Assembly (NCBI RefSeq): GCF_009687865.1
Contig: NZ_BLAE01000035.1
Coordinates: 215,727 to 279,726 of the forward strand
Direction of reading: 5' to 3'
Length of the DNA: 64,000 nt
Source: Acrocarpospora macrocephala
GTDB lineage: Bacteria > Actinomycetota > Actinomycetes > Streptosporangiales > Streptosporangiaceae
Position 1 is the first letter of the stretch, and every line of letters begins with the position of its first letter. The translations under genes were made by a program, and so were the position numbers. The notes under the pieces are model-generated. The model saw only the letters and a list, made by a program, of their open reading frames with translations. It made no database searches and was not told the DNA's origin. Positions 42,285 through 52,029 of the stretch are shown one piece after another.

Positions 42285-43169
42285 ATGGAAGGAACAGGCG
42301 CGGAGGCGGTCGAGCCGCTTAGGAGCCCGCCGCTCCCGGAGCGCGGCGGCCGTGCGCCTATCAGTGGGTGGTCGCTCATGGCGATTCCCGGTCTGGTGGT
42401 TCTCGCACTCACAGCGCTCGCTCCGTTGGGCTGGATCCTCGTGCGCAGCGTCGCGGACGGCGGATGGGACGACTACGGGCGGCTGTTTGCTCATTCGTAC
42501 CTGGCGAGCTTCCGGCAGACGATCTACATCGCGTTCGTTGTCGCCATCGTCACGACGGCGCTCGCCTACCCGTTCGCATACGCGCTCAAGACCGGCCCCA
42601 AGTGGCTTCGTGCCGTCCTGGTCGCCACCCTGGTCATCTCCTTCGCCTCGGCGGACGTATCACGTACGTTCGGCTGGCAGACGTTGCTCCAGAACACGGG
42701 CGTGATCAACGTGCTGCTGAAGTCGGTTGGCGTGATCGAACAGCCGCTTCCGCTCATGTACAACGACTTCGGCACGGTTCTGGGGACAAGCAGCGTCCTG
42801 CTTCCCTTCGGGGCCATGACGATCTACGCGAATCTCCGCAACGTCAATACCGATGTCGTCTTGGCTGCGCAAACGCTCGGCGCACGTCGGCTCACCGCCG
42901 TCATGCGCATTCTTGTCCCGATGACCGTTCCGGGCATCGCCGCGTGCGCCGGGCTGATTTTCGTCCTGACCCTGGGCTTTTACGTGACCCCGGCCAGGCT
43001 CGGTGATCCGAAGCAACCGATGATCAGCGGGCTCATCGTCGACTCTGCGAGCTTCGGTGACTTCGGCCGCGCCGCCGCGATGAGTGTCGTGCTGCTCGTA
43101 CTCGCGGTCATCATCGGTGGCCTGGTGTCCGGCGGGGCATCGCTGTTGGGGAAGCGGTCGTCGAAATGA
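42285..43169 (+). CDS. ABC transporter permease, PotB type
   Basis: 294 residues, six spans after a 30-residue cytoplasmic arm. The EAA-type loop is around LGARRLTAVMRILVPMTVPG. Family: spermidine/putrescine/Fe3+/2-aminoethylphosphonate-type permeases. First of a four-gene importer (permease, permease, ATPase, lipoprotein); the TGA overlaps the next ATG. GAGG is only 3 bases before the ATG, so the ribosome site is poor. Substrate inferred to be cationic or carboxylated organic molecule; unproven. Confidence 0.93.
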   Translation: MEGTGAEAVEPLRSPPLPERGGRAPISGWSLMAIPGLVVLALTALAPLGWILVRSVADGGWDDYGRLFAHSYLASFRQTIYIAFVVAIVTTALAYPFAYALKTGPKWLRAVLVATLVISFASADVSRTFGWQTLLQNTGVINVLLKSVGVIEQPLPLMYNDFGTVLGTSSVLLPFGAMTIYANLRNVNTDVVLAAQTLGARRLTAVMRILVPMTVPGIAACAGLIFVLTLGFYVTPARLGDPKQPMISGLIVDSASFGDFGRAAAMSVVLLVLAVIIGGLVSGGASLLGKRSSK

Positions 43170-44008
43170 GCGGAAACTATCGGATGCGGGCCGCGGGAAT
43201 GCTCCCCGCCCTCCTGGGATGCGTCCTTGCGCTCGCTCCCCTCGTGATCCTGGCGATCATGTCGTTCAGCGGGCAGAACAATCTGCTGTTCCCGCCGGAC
43301 CACTACTCGACGAAGTGGTACGGCGAGCTGGTGTCCGACAGCGCTTGGTCAGATGCGATCAAGACCAGCACCGGAATAGCCGGTCTGAGCACCGTGCTTG
43401 CGGTGGTGATCGGGATCCCGACCGGACTTGGGCTCTCGCGTGGTCTGCTCGGCCGGATCACCGCCGTCCAGGCGCTCGTGGCGACGCCGCTCGTGCTTCC
43501 GGTTGTCAGCATGGCGTTCGGCTTCTATTTCGTGTCGGCCTATCTCTCGATCCTCAATACGCCGTTCCCCCTTGTCCTGTTCCAGCTCGGTCGCTCGCTT
43601 CCACTCGTGATCCTCACAGTGATCGCCGCGGACAAGGGCCTGGATACGGTCTACGAGCGAGCAGCGCGCACGCTCGGGGCCTCCTTCAGCAAGACGATTC
43701 GGACGATCGTTCTGCCGCTCATCGCGCCCGGGATCGTCGCCGGGACCGTGTTCGCGTTCATCCACTCCTGGGGCGATGTGACCGGTCCGATCTTCCTCGG
43801 ATCGCCAAGGGCCAACCCACTTCCCCTGCAGATCTGGAACAGCATCAGCTTCACACTCACGCCGATCCTCGCGGCCGCGACCACCTTCTTGTCGCTCGGC
43901 GGGCTCGCCGTCGCGGGGGTTGTCTCAGTTCTGTACGTCCTACGCCGACGCAGGCTCTCCGATTCGGTCGTTGAAAGCGCCATCCTTCGTCAGGAGTCCA
44001 GCAAGTGA
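43166..44008 (+). CDS. ABC transporter permease, PotC type
   Basis: 280 residues, six spans; loop YERAARTLGASFSKTIRTIV is the ATPase contact. Partner of the preceding permease, overlapping it by 4 bp, and its own TGA overlaps the GTG of the ATPase gene. This chain of 4-bp overlaps indicates strict co-translation of the importer subunits. Confidence 0.93.
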   Translation: MSGNYRMRAAGMLPALLGCVLALAPLVILAIMSFSGQNNLLFPPDHYSTKWYGELVSDSAWSDAIKTSTGIAGLSTVLAVVIGIPTGLGLSRGLLGRITAVQALVATPLVLPVVSMAFGFYFVSAYLSILNTPFPLVLFQLGRSLPLVILTVIAADKGLDTVYERAARTLGASFSKTIRTIVLPLIAPGIVAGTVFAFIHSWGDVTGPIFLGSPRANPLPLQIWNSISFTLTPILAAATTFLSLGGLAVAGVVSVLYVLRRRRLSDSVVESAILRQESSK

Positions 44009-45165
44009 GTTCTCGACCTGATCGTCCTGGGGCCCCCGTCCAGCTTTCGGGCGTCTCCAAGTGGTACGGCGCCAAGCAGGTGCTTCGGGGCATCTCGCTT
44101 TCCGTGGCGAGCGGAAGCTTCACGAGCCTGCTCGGCCCTTCCGGATCGGGGAAGACGACGACGCTCGGCACCGTTGCGGGGCTCGTCAAGGCCGACCAGG
44201 GCAGCGTGCTGATCGATGACCGCGACGTCACGCGCGTGAAGATGGAGCATCGCGACATCGGGTTCGTGTTCCAGAACTACGCGCTCTTCCCCCACATGAC
44301 GATTGCGAAGAACGTCGCCTTCCCGTTGCGCATGAGGCGCCTCGACCGACGCCAGATTTCAACGCTTGTGCACGAGGCGCTCGAACGCGTCCGACTCGAC
44401 GGCCTTGGTCACCGCTATCCGTCGGAGCTATCGGGAGGTCAGTCGCAGCGGGCCGCACTCGCCCGTGCCATCGTCTTCCGCCCGCGGGCCCTGCTCCTCG
44501 ATGAGCCGCTCGGGGCACTCGATGCCGCGCTACGCACGTATCTGCAGAGGGAGATCGTCGAGATCGCCCGAGAGATCAACGCCACCGTCCTCTACGTAAC
44601 GCATGACCAACAGGAGGCGCTCTCCATGAGCGACCAGGTCGTGCTCTTCCGAGACGGTGCCATCGAACAGTTCGGCACGCCTCACTCGCTCTACCACGCC
44701 CCACAGACGCGATTCTCGGCCCAGTTCATCGGGGCCGGCTGTCTACTCGACGGTGTTGCGGCGCAGACGGGGGGCGGCTGGTGCCTCGTTCGTCCGACCG
44801 GCGAGAAGCTTGCGTTGGGCAACGCAGACCTCACGGAGGGTGCGGCCGTGGGAGTGCAGATTCGCCCCGAAATGGTCCGCGCGAACGAGATTTCGGAGCC
44901 CGTCCCCGCGGGATGGAATCTGCTCGGCATCGGCAGGGTCACGGACATGATCTTCAAGGGCGAGTACGTACAGAACCTCGCCGAACTCACCACCGGGGAG
45001 TGCGTCGAGTGGCGCACGACGGACATGACCCCGAACTGGAGGCCAGGAACGCACGTGAACCTGCTGCTCTCCGAGCAAACCGCATTGAACCCGATCGTCG
45101 AGCCGGTCGCCGGCCCGCAGATCAATGAGCCTGTGAGCGCCAATCCCAGAGCCGCGGTGCGTTGA
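44005..45165 (+). CDS. ABC transporter ATP-binding protein, PotA type with TOBE domain
   Basis: 386 residues from GTG 44005. Walker A GPSGSGKTT (about residue 47), Q-loop FVFQNYALFPHM, signature LSGGQSQRAALARAI, Walker B RALLLDEPLGALDA, switch His YVTHDQQEAL. The C-terminal 130 residues form the TOBE-type regulatory domain of PotA/UgpC-like ATPases (VQIRPEMVRANE, VTDMIFKGEYVQNLAEL). It powers the island's importer. Fifty base pairs separate it from the lipoprotein gene. Confidence 0.94.
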   Translation: MSSRPDRPGAPVQLSGVSKWYGAKQVLRGISLSVASGSFTSLLGPSGSGKTTTLGTVAGLVKADQGSVLIDDRDVTRVKMEHRDIGFVFQNYALFPHMTIAKNVAFPLRMRRLDRRQISTLVHEALERVRLDGLGHRYPSELSGGQSQRAALARAIVFRPRALLLDEPLGALDAALRTYLQREIVEIAREINATVLYVTHDQQEALSMSDQVVLFRDGAIEQFGTPHSLYHAPQTRFSAQFIGAGCLLDGVAAQTGGGWCLVRPTGEKLALGNADLTEGAAVGVQIRPEMVRANEISEPVPAGWNLLGIGRVTDMIFKGEYVQNLAELTTGECVEWRTTDMTPNWRPGTHVNLLLSEQTALNPIVEPVAGPQINEPVSANPRAAVR

Positions 45166-45215
45166 CGGACGCTGAACCGCGGCAGAAAACCTGAAACCCA
45201 CCAGAAAGGACTGCA

Positions 45216-46304
45216 ATGAGAACAGTACACGGACTGCGCCTGCGACGCAGCCGCGCATACTCCATGGCCGCAGCATTCGTCGCCGTCGTGACGGCGACGG
45301 CGGTCGCCGGCTGCGGTGCGAGCTCGGACGAGACTTCGGGCAGCGGCGAGCAAACCACCCTGGTCTTCGCGGGCTTCGGCGGAGCGATCGCCGACGCGGA
45401 AGCAGAGGCCTTCTTCAAACCCTTCGAAAAAGAGACCGGCATCAAGGTCAACTACACCAACGCACCGGACTGGGGGCAGTACACGGCCGCGATCCAGGCC
45501 GGCGACACCAAATGGGACGTCCTGGCGATCGACGCACAAGCGGACGACCTCGAGAAGTACTTCGAGAAGCTTGACTGCACGATAATCTCGTGCAATCAGA
45601 TCCTCGACTACAGCAACGTGACCGATTACTCGACGATCGTCTACACCTACGCTGCGGCACTTTGCTACAACCGTGCGGGTCTCAACGGCAAGGAACCGAC
45701 GAGCTGGGCGGACTTCTTCGATCTGAAGAAGTTCCCCGGCAAACGCGTCATTCAGAATACGAGCGGCAACCGGATCAACCTGCTCGTCGGCGCCATGATG
45801 GCGACCGGCGCGACGCCCGAGACGGTGACACCGTTCGATCTCAACCGTGCGTTCGCCGAACTCGACAAAGTCAAGGGTTCGATGATGGTCACGGACGGCC
45901 AGCCCGCGACGACCCAGGCCGTGCTGGGCGGCGAGGGCGTCATGGGCACCTGCCAGGACTCGCAGGTCGCGGCCGTCGACCCTGACCTCAAGACCATGGG
46001 AATGATGTGGAACGGCCACGTCGCGGGCGGTGCGGCCATCCAGATCGCCAAGGGGTCGAAGAACGTGGCGGCCGCACAGAAGCTCATCGCCTACATGACA
46101 AGCGCGGAGCACAACGCAGAGCTTTCATACCACCTTGTGGCCGCACCTTCGAACAAGACGGTGCTCGACAAGGCGAACCCTAAGTGGTCGAACTGGTACG
46201 CGACGGGGATGACCGACGTTCAGTCGATTCAGTATCCGTGGCCGTACGTCCGCCAAAACGGCACCAAGATCCAGGACGCCTTCACGGCCTGGATCGCCGG
46301 CTAG
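45216..46304 (+). CDS. Substrate-binding lipoprotein, PotD/PotF type
   Basis: 362 residues with AAAGGA 7 bases ahead of the ATG. Signal peptide and lipobox VAGC (Cys near residue 33), then a type-II binding fold: TTLVFAGFGGAIADAEAEAF, FEKETGIKVNYTNAPDWGQY, WDVLAIDAQADDLEKYF, GTCQDSQVAAVDPDLKTMGM. Matches the spermidine/putrescine-binding protein family, which also takes up thiamine, phosphonates and opines. Likely ligand is the substrate of the downstream amidohydrolase and CoA-transferase route. Confidence 0.92.
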   Translation: MRTVHGLRLRRSRAYSMAAAFVAVVTATAVAGCGASSDETSGSGEQTTLVFAGFGGAIADAEAEAFFKPFEKETGIKVNYTNAPDWGQYTAAIQAGDTKWDVLAIDAQADDLEKYFEKLDCTIISCNQILDYSNVTDYSTIVYTYAAALCYNRAGLNGKEPTSWADFFDLKKFPGKRVIQNTSGNRINLLVGAMMATGATPETVTPFDLNRAFAELDKVKGSMMVTDGQPATTQAVLGGEGVMGTCQDSQVAAVDPDLKTMGMMWNGHVAGGAAIQIAKGSKNVAAAQKLIAYMTSAEHNAELSYHLVAAPSNKTVLDKANPKWSNWYATGMTDVQSIQYPWPYVRQNGTKIQDAFTAWIAG

Positions 46305-46382
46305 GCCTGCCATTCGGTGCGCCTCGGACCACTGTCCCGGACATTGAACGGTGGCCTGGGAGAAGGAGAGGTTCTGAATCCC

Positions 46383-47162
46383 GTGAATAATGCAAAAACG
46401 CTGAAGTCGGCATTCGACATCGAGGTGCGCGAAGGCGTCCTGACGGTGTGGATCAACCGTCCGGCGAGCCTCAACGCCCTCCGCAGCGGGGACAAACTCG
46501 AGCTCGCGACGATCATTGAAGGGGTTGCGCCGGACGTACGCGTCATCCTCATCCGGGGTGTCGGCACCCGTGCCTTCTGCGCGGGAGCCGACATCAAGGA
46601 GCTGGCGAAACACTCCGTGGGCAGTGGTGTGGCGTCGCTTTCCGCGGAGGCACGACTGTTCGACGCCTTCCTCAGGTGCCCACTTCCGATCGTGGCCATG
46701 GTCAACGGCTACGCGCTCGGGCTCGGGCTGATCATCGCGTGTGTGTGCGACGTCATCCTCGCAACGGAGGACGCGGTCTTCGGCATGCCGGAGGTGCGCA
46801 ATTCGGTTCCTGCGGGAATGCAGACGCAGTTGCTCGTGGACATCATCGGTCTCAACCGGGCGCGCTACCTGCTCTACACCGGCGCCCAGCTGTCCGCCGC
46901 CACAGCGAGAGAGGCCGGATTGGTCTCCGAGATCCTTCCGGATCTCGACGCGATCGAAGCGCGAGCCGGCGAGCTCGCGGCGACGCTGAAGTCGCTGCCG
47001 AAAGAGGGGCTCGCACTTCAGAAACGTGTTGTCGACAGCTGGATCCGCAATCCCTTCAACGCCAACATCGAAGGGAATCTGTATCTTGCGGCCTCCGCGT
47101 TCGGCGACGCCACTCCAGCCAACGAAATCGGCCGATTCCTCGCCAAGAAATCGGGGTCATAG
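46383..47162 (+). CDS. Enoyl-CoA hydratase/isomerase (crotonase) family protein
   Basis: 259 residues from GTG 46383, chosen over the longer frame because AGAAGGAGAGG lies 11 bases ahead and 259 is the family's usual length. Oxyanion-hole segments: RAFCAGADIKEL (residues about 62-73) and NGYALGLGLIIACVCDVILA (about 104-123). The second Glu of classical hydratases falls near FGMPEVRNSVPAG, where E is followed by V-R. Acts on a CoA thioester, presumably made by one of the CoA-transferases. Third functional layer of the island after uptake and activation. Confidence 0.93.
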   Translation: MNNAKTLKSAFDIEVREGVLTVWINRPASLNALRSGDKLELATIIEGVAPDVRVILIRGVGTRAFCAGADIKELAKHSVGSGVASLSAEARLFDAFLRCPLPIVAMVNGYALGLGLIIACVCDVILATEDAVFGMPEVRNSVPAGMQTQLLVDIIGLNRARYLLYTGAQLSAATAREAGLVSEILPDLDAIEARAGELAATLKSLPKEGLALQKRVVDSWIRNPFNANIEGNLYLAASAFGDATPANEIGRFLAKKSGS

Positions 47163-47223
47163 GTATGCCCCGACCGGACTCGGTCCCGAGAAGCCAGGGA
47201 CGAGCGGCAGTGGGACGATTCGC

Positions 47224-48492
47224 ATGACCGCCGAATCCGCCGCCCGGCCCCAACCGCTCACCGGCATCAAGGTCGTTGCCTTCACCCAGTTCCTCGCCGG
47301 ACCGGCGTGTGCTCAGTACCTCGCCGACATGGGGGCGTCGGTGGTGAAGATCGAGCACCCCGACGGTGCGTTCGAACGACGCTGGTCCGGCGCCGAGGTC
47401 TTTCCATCCGGCACCGGTGGCCTGTTCCTGCTGGGGAACAGGGGATGTCGAAGCGTTGCGATCGACCTCAAGCATCCGGAAGGCCTGCGAATCGCGCGCC
47501 GGTTCCTGACCGCCGCTGATGTACTCATAGAGAACTTCCGTCCGGGCGTGATGGAGCGGCTCGGTCTCGGCTATGACGCCGTCCACGATCTGAACCCCGC
47601 GCTTGTCTACGCATCGATCTCCGGTTTCGGACCCACACAGGTCGGCGTTCCCGGTCAGGACCTTCTGATCCAGGCCAGAAGCGGCATGATGGCGATCACG
47701 GGACGCCAAGGTGATCCACCGGTCCCGGCCGGCGCGCCGGTCGTTGACGTGCACACCGCGTCGCTCACCGCGGTGGGGATCCTCGGCGCCCTGTTCCAGC
47801 GCCAGCGCACGGGACGAGGGCAACACGTCGGAGTCTCGATGGTTGAGGCGGGGATGGACCTCCAGATGGAGCCGCTGTTCTACCACATGAACGGCGGAGC
47901 GTTGGAGCGGCCGCGGAGCCCGGTCGGATCGAGTTTCCACGATGCCCCGTACGGCGTCTACCAGACGAGAGACGGCTATATCGCGCTATCGATCGTTCCG
48001 CTGGACGCGTTGGAGCGCGTACTGCAACTGCCTCCGGGAACACTCTCCCCGGCCGGGGAGCGTCCCTCGTTCGCACAACGCGACGACATCGCCCTGCGGC
48101 TGGTCGGGGAACTCGTGCGCTACGACACGCAGGACCTCCTCGACAGGTTTTCGCGCCAGGACATCTGGGCGGCGGCGGTCAACGACTACGAGGCGGCACT
48201 CGCCGACCAGGCCATCGGCGACGCCATCCAGCTCATCGAACTGACCCCGCTTGCGTCCGGTGGACAGCCGACCAGAGCGATCGGTCACCCCATCCGCTAC
48301 GACGGAGCGCACCCCGACGTGGCGGTGACTCCACCGCGGCTCGGGGAGCACACGGCGCAGCTGCTGGGCGAGCTGGGGCTGTCACGGCAAGAGATCGACA
48401 AACTCCGAGACGACGGTGTTATTCGGATGGCGAGCGAAACGGACGGCGACTCGCGCGGTCGCCGGAAAGGCGCATCGTGGGAACGGAGATAG
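47224..48492 (+). CDS. Class III CoA-transferase (CaiB/BaiF)
   Basis: 422 residues from ATG 47224. IKVVAFTQFLAGPACAQYLA, GASVVKIEHPDGAFER, VAIDLKHPEGLRIARRFL, ENFRPGVMERLGLGYD, and GFGPTQVGVPGQDLLIQARS with the catalytic Asp of GQD. Second of three paralogues in the island; closest in layout to the one at 53867. Overlaps the next gene by 16 bp. Substrate acids unknown. Confidence 0.93.
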   Translation: MTAESAARPQPLTGIKVVAFTQFLAGPACAQYLADMGASVVKIEHPDGAFERRWSGAEVFPSGTGGLFLLGNRGCRSVAIDLKHPEGLRIARRFLTAADVLIENFRPGVMERLGLGYDAVHDLNPALVYASISGFGPTQVGVPGQDLLIQARSGMMAITGRQGDPPVPAGAPVVDVHTASLTAVGILGALFQRQRTGRGQHVGVSMVEAGMDLQMEPLFYHMNGGALERPRSPVGSSFHDAPYGVYQTRDGYIALSIVPLDALERVLQLPPGTLSPAGERPSFAQRDDIALRLVGELVRYDTQDLLDRFSRQDIWAAAVNDYEAALADQAIGDAIQLIELTPLASGGQPTRAIGHPIRYDGAHPDVAVTPPRLGEHTAQLLGELGLSRQEIDKLRDDGVIRMASETDGDSRGRRKGASWERR

Positions 48493-49037
48493 AGCAGAGA
48501 CTCGCGCGGCTCGAGGCGATCGAGGCCATCTCACGACTGCAGTACGACTACGGCATCGCGTGCGACGACGGCTACCACCCCGAACGTCTGAGCGCCATGT
48601 TCACCGAGGACGCCGTCTGGTCCAGGACGCTCGGCGATGGTGACGCGACGCGGGAGTTCGTCGGACGGTCTCGGATCGCAGCGCACTTCTCGGAGTCGCC
48701 CAAACGGTTCCTCTGGGGAATGCACAACTGCCTCCCCATCCGGATCGACGTGGAGCCGGGAAGTCGGCGCGCTTTCGGCGTCTGGCGGCTGCTGATGCCA
48801 TGCGTCGTGCTCCTCGACGGCGAACCCACCGACTTCTGGGTCGCCGGTCGCTATGAGAACGACTACGTCGAGCACGACGGCGTCTGGCGATTCCAGACCG
48901 TACGCATGATCTACGAGGTTGCGGCACCGATCCGGTCCGGATGGCCGCCGAGGCTGCTGGATCCTCGGCTGTTCGCCGCGTCACACGTTCAACTGAAGAA
49001 CTACGAGCAGCAGGGAGACGCGAAGTGTCAGGCCTGA
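48477..49037 (+). CDS. SnoaL/NTF2-like protein
   Basis: 186 residues, GTG start. Begins with the SnoaL_4 pattern (RLARLEAIEAISRLQYDYGI, HPERLSAMFTEDAVWS) and continues with the curved sheet of an NTF2 fold (DFWVAGRYENDYVEHDGVWR). Such proteins are dehydratases, isomerases, small-molecule binders, or subunits of ring-hydroxylating enzymes; SnoaL_4 members often sit in aromatic or steroid pathways. Overlaps both neighbours, so it is part of the catabolic operon. Confidence 0.85.
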   Translation: MGTEIEQRLARLEAIEAISRLQYDYGIACDDGYHPERLSAMFTEDAVWSRTLGDGDATREFVGRSRIAAHFSESPKRFLWGMHNCLPIRIDVEPGSRRAFGVWRLLMPCVVLLDGEPTDFWVAGRYENDYVEHDGVWRFQTVRMIYEVAAPIRSGWPPRLLDPRLFAASHVQLKNYEQQGDAKCQA

Positions 49038-50602
49038 GTGAAGCGCAGCGCAGTGCGGTCGAGGCCGTCGATGAGATCAGCGCCGAGCTGTCGGAGTTCC
49101 ACATGCAGATCTGGTCGTTGGCGGAGCCGGCGTGGCGTGAGTATCGCTCCGCCAGGCTCTATGTCGACCGGCTGCGGGAGGAGGGCTTCGAGGTGGAGGA
49201 GGGATCGGGCGGTATGCCGACGGCATTCGCCGCCCGATGGGGGGACTCCGGCCCGGCCATCGGCATGTATGCCGAGTACGACGCGAGCCCGGGCTACTCG
49301 CAGGAGCCGGTGCCCTACCGCAGTCCCCGCGCCGGGTTCCATCCGCTCGCTCCTGGATTCACCGATGCGCACTGTGCGCTCGGTGTTGGCGCGCTTGCCG
49401 GAGCGATCGCGACGAAGCGTGCGCTCGAGCGCTCCGGGATACCGGGTCAGGTCCGGTTCTTCGGCGAACCCGCGGAGAAGGTCTCCGGGTCGAAGGTGGT
49501 CCATGCGACCAAGGGGTACTACGACGATCTCGATGCCGCCATCAGCTACCACCCCTTCTTCCACACGTGCGTTCGGTGGGACTACCAGAACGCGATGTAC
49601 TCAGCGGTCATATTCACCTTCGAGACACTTCCCGATGACGAATGGGTCCAGGCTCCCCCGTCGATCACGTCCTACGGTCCGCAGTCGGCGGCGAAGCCGC
49701 CGGGGGCTCTCGACGCGCTGGGCCTCATGTTGACGGCGACCAAGTACGTCAAGGAATCACTGTTCCCGCACATGGGGTTGTGGCGGCTCAATGAGTCGAT
49801 GCCCAACACGAGTCAGGCCACTGCGGACAATCTGCCGATCCGCTTCACTCAGATCCAGTACAGCTGGTCCTCGCCGCTGGCAGAGCTGCAGGACAGCATC
49901 CTCGACGCACTCAAGCGCAACGCACGGCACGCGGCGGGGATCGCGCACTGCAAGGTCTCGATGCGTTGGGTGAGCCGGACCCGTCCGGCCCTGGTCAACC
50001 ATGCAATGGCGGCCACGGTGAACAAATACCTGCACGAGCTCGGCCCGGCCACCTTCAGCGAGGAGGTGTACGAACACGCCCGTGCGCTCGAGGCCGAGCT
50101 GGGTTTCGAGCCCAGCGCCGACCCGTTCCTGCGCTCGGTACACGTCATCACCGAGCCGCAGGAGTGGGACGCGATCCAGAGATCCAAGCTCCCGCCATGG
50201 CAGGAGTGCACGGGGTCGGACGACTACACTGAGTACTCGTGGCATGCGCCCGTCGCCAGGGTGTTCACGGCCAAGCCGACGCTGCACGCGGTGGGCGACA
50301 TCTTCCACTGGGCGAACAACACCATGAACGGCATCCCAGCGGCGATCGATCCCACGTGGATCTACGGCGGGAAGACGCTCGCCCTCAGCGCGCTGGAATA
50401 CTTCGAAAACCCCGAGCTTCGCAAGGAAGCGAGGGAGGAGTTCCTGCGCCGGCGTGACAACGCCGACGAGCGGTTCCACTCGCCGCTGCTGCCAGCCGAT
50501 TTCAAGCCGCCGATCGATCTTCCCTGGCCCGAGTATGTCGAAACCGCGAGGGGTTTGAGTTGGCAGCTGCCAACCACTCAAAACTTCGGTGAGGAACTCT
50601 GA
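49025..50602 (+). CDS. M20 family metallo-amidohydrolase (AbgB-like)
   Basis: 525 residues from GTG 49025 (GGGAG 9 bases ahead; 13-bp overlap with the preceding gene). M20 features: AIGMYAEYDASPGY, DAHCALGVGALAGAIATKRA, RFFGEPAEKVSGSKVVHATK and the dimerisation domain in the middle; toward the end TGSDDYTEYSWHAPVARVF and PAAIDPTWIYGGKTLAL. The AbgB/p-aminobenzoyl-glutamate hydrolase subgroup has this length. It hydrolyses an N-acyl or amide bond, probably the first intracellular step on the imported compound. Confidence 0.88.
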   Translation: MSGLSEAQRSAVEAVDEISAELSEFHMQIWSLAEPAWREYRSARLYVDRLREEGFEVEEGSGGMPTAFAARWGDSGPAIGMYAEYDASPGYSQEPVPYRSPRAGFHPLAPGFTDAHCALGVGALAGAIATKRALERSGIPGQVRFFGEPAEKVSGSKVVHATKGYYDDLDAAISYHPFFHTCVRWDYQNAMYSAVIFTFETLPDDEWVQAPPSITSYGPQSAAKPPGALDALGLMLTATKYVKESLFPHMGLWRLNESMPNTSQATADNLPIRFTQIQYSWSSPLAELQDSILDALKRNARHAAGIAHCKVSMRWVSRTRPALVNHAMAATVNKYLHELGPATFSEEVYEHARALEAELGFEPSADPFLRSVHVITEPQEWDAIQRSKLPPWQECTGSDDYTEYSWHAPVARVFTAKPTLHAVGDIFHWANNTMNGIPAAIDPTWIYGGKTLALSALEYFENPELRKEAREEFLRRRDNADERFHSPLLPADFKPPIDLPWPEYVETARGLSWQLPTTQNFGEEL

Positions 50603-50666
50603 GCATCCACAGCACGTGCCGGGCGGCGGCCTCGCCGCGCCCGGCACCCGCTCGAGAGGAGAACGG

Positions 50667-51575
50667 ATGAACCAGGATTCGGGCCGCGACTTCGTCGGTT
50701 ACGGTCCACGCCCGCCGGCTGGTCCATGGCCGAACGGCGCCCGAGTCGCGGTGTCGATCGTCGTCAACTACGAGGAGGGCGGAGAGATGACGCACCTCCA
50801 GACCTCCGCCCCCGCGGAGACCTCATGTGAGTGGCCCGACTACCCGTTCCCGGCGGGAACGCGCAACCTCGCCGTTGAGTCCATGTTCGAGTACGGCTCT
50901 CGCGTCGGGGTGTGGCGAGTCCTGCGAACGATCGACGACTTCGAGGTTCCGTCGACCGTCTTCGCCGCGGCCGTGGCCCTGGAAGCCAATCCGGAGGTCG
51001 CCGCATATCTTCGCGCGAGCGACGTGCACGAGGTCTGCAGCCACGGCTACCGGTGGGAGGAGGTGTTCCGGCTGACAGAGGAGGAGGAGCGGGCACACCT
51101 CCTCGCCGCCGTCGACAGCATCGAACGAACCACCGGACGCCGACCGGTCGGTTGGTACAGCCGCTACGGAGCAAGCGAACGGACACGAAAGCTCGTCGTC
51201 GAGGAGGGCGGTTTCGAGTACGACTCCGACAGCTACGCCGACGACACCCCCTACACCGTAACCGTCGACGATCGGCCCTGGGTGGTTGTGCCGTATTCGC
51301 CGGATGTCAACGACCTCAGATTCTGGCAGTCGAACGGTCCGTACCTGGCCCGCGACTTCTTCCGGTACGCCGCAGACTCGCTGGACGTCCTGTACGAGGA
51401 GTCCTCCAGTTCCTGCCGGCTCATGTCCGTCGGATTGCATCCCCGTATCATTGGCCGCCCTGGGCGAATCTCGGCACTTCGTGACTTCATCGACTACGCC
51501 GCCCAGAAGGACGGCGTATGGTTCGCGACGCGTGCGGAGATAGCGGCTGCGTGGAAGGCACGTGGGGAGGCATGA
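50667..51575 (+). CDS. Polysaccharide-deacetylase-fold protein, PuuE allantoinase-like
   Basis: 302 residues from ATG 50667 (GAGAGGAGAA 5 bases ahead). Starts FVGYGPRPPAGPWPNGARVA, VSIVVNYEEGGE, the N-terminal signature of PuuE-type allantoinase and related deacetylases; then STVFAAAVALEANPE, VCSHGYRWEEVFRLT and LHPRIIGRPGRISALRDFID. In the family the metal site uses D-H-H; here NYEEG replaces the usual first Asp region. Probably hydrolyses a C-N bond in a ring or amide. Stop overlaps the cupin ATG. Confidence 0.85.
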   Translation: MNQDSGRDFVGYGPRPPAGPWPNGARVAVSIVVNYEEGGEMTHLQTSAPAETSCEWPDYPFPAGTRNLAVESMFEYGSRVGVWRVLRTIDDFEVPSTVFAAAVALEANPEVAAYLRASDVHEVCSHGYRWEEVFRLTEEEERAHLLAAVDSIERTTGRRPVGWYSRYGASERTRKLVVEEGGFEYDSDSYADDTPYTVTVDDRPWVVVPYSPDVNDLRFWQSNGPYLARDFFRYAADSLDVLYEESSSSCRLMSVGLHPRIIGRPGRISALRDFIDYAAQKDGVWFATRAEIAAAWKARGEA

Positions 51576-51973
51576 GCGACCCGGCTGTTCCGGTACGGCG
51601 CCTCCGGCTCGAAGAGGACGAGCGACTGCGCCCCAGCGTTGTGGTACAGCGAGTCCTGTCCATTATGCCCGACGTCGAAGCCGCGGACTCGGCGGCGATT
51701 CACATCGGTGTGACGGTCATGTCCGCCGGGGCCGCGACGGAGCACTTGTGCCACTCCATCAGCGAGTTCATCTATGTCGTCGACGGGGAGCTGGTCATGA
51801 CGCTCGACAGACGCGACCTGCTGCTGTCGGCTGGTGACTATCTGACGATCCCGGCGGGTCGGTGGCATGCGTTTCGGAACGAGACCGCACAAATCGCCCT
51901 CATGCTCTTCGCGTTCGAGCGCAACCCTACGATGCTGACGTCGAGGAGAGCCCCCGCTTCGCAGAGCTCATAG
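51572..51973 (+). CDS. Small cupin-domain protein
   Basis: 133 residues; ATGA overlap with the deacetylase gene. Cupin motif 1 region HLCHSISEFIYVVDGELVMT and motif 2 GDYLTIPAGRWHAFRNET give a single beta-barrel with possible metal ligands His/Glu/His. May be a dioxygenase, isomerase or ligand-binding accessory protein in the pathway; its barrel is similar in kind to the sensor domain of the regulator encoded next. Confidence 0.85.
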   Translation: MSDPAVPVRRLRLEEDERLRPSVVVQRVLSIMPDVEAADSAAIHIGVTVMSAGAATEHLCHSISEFIYVVDGELVMTLDRRDLLLSAGDYLTIPAGRWHAFRNETAQIALMLFAFERNPTMLTSRRAPASQSS

Positions 51974-52029
51974 GTGCTTGCAACGGGCGGCGATCGATCT
52001 AAGTCGCACGGGTGATCGTTGGAGAGGCC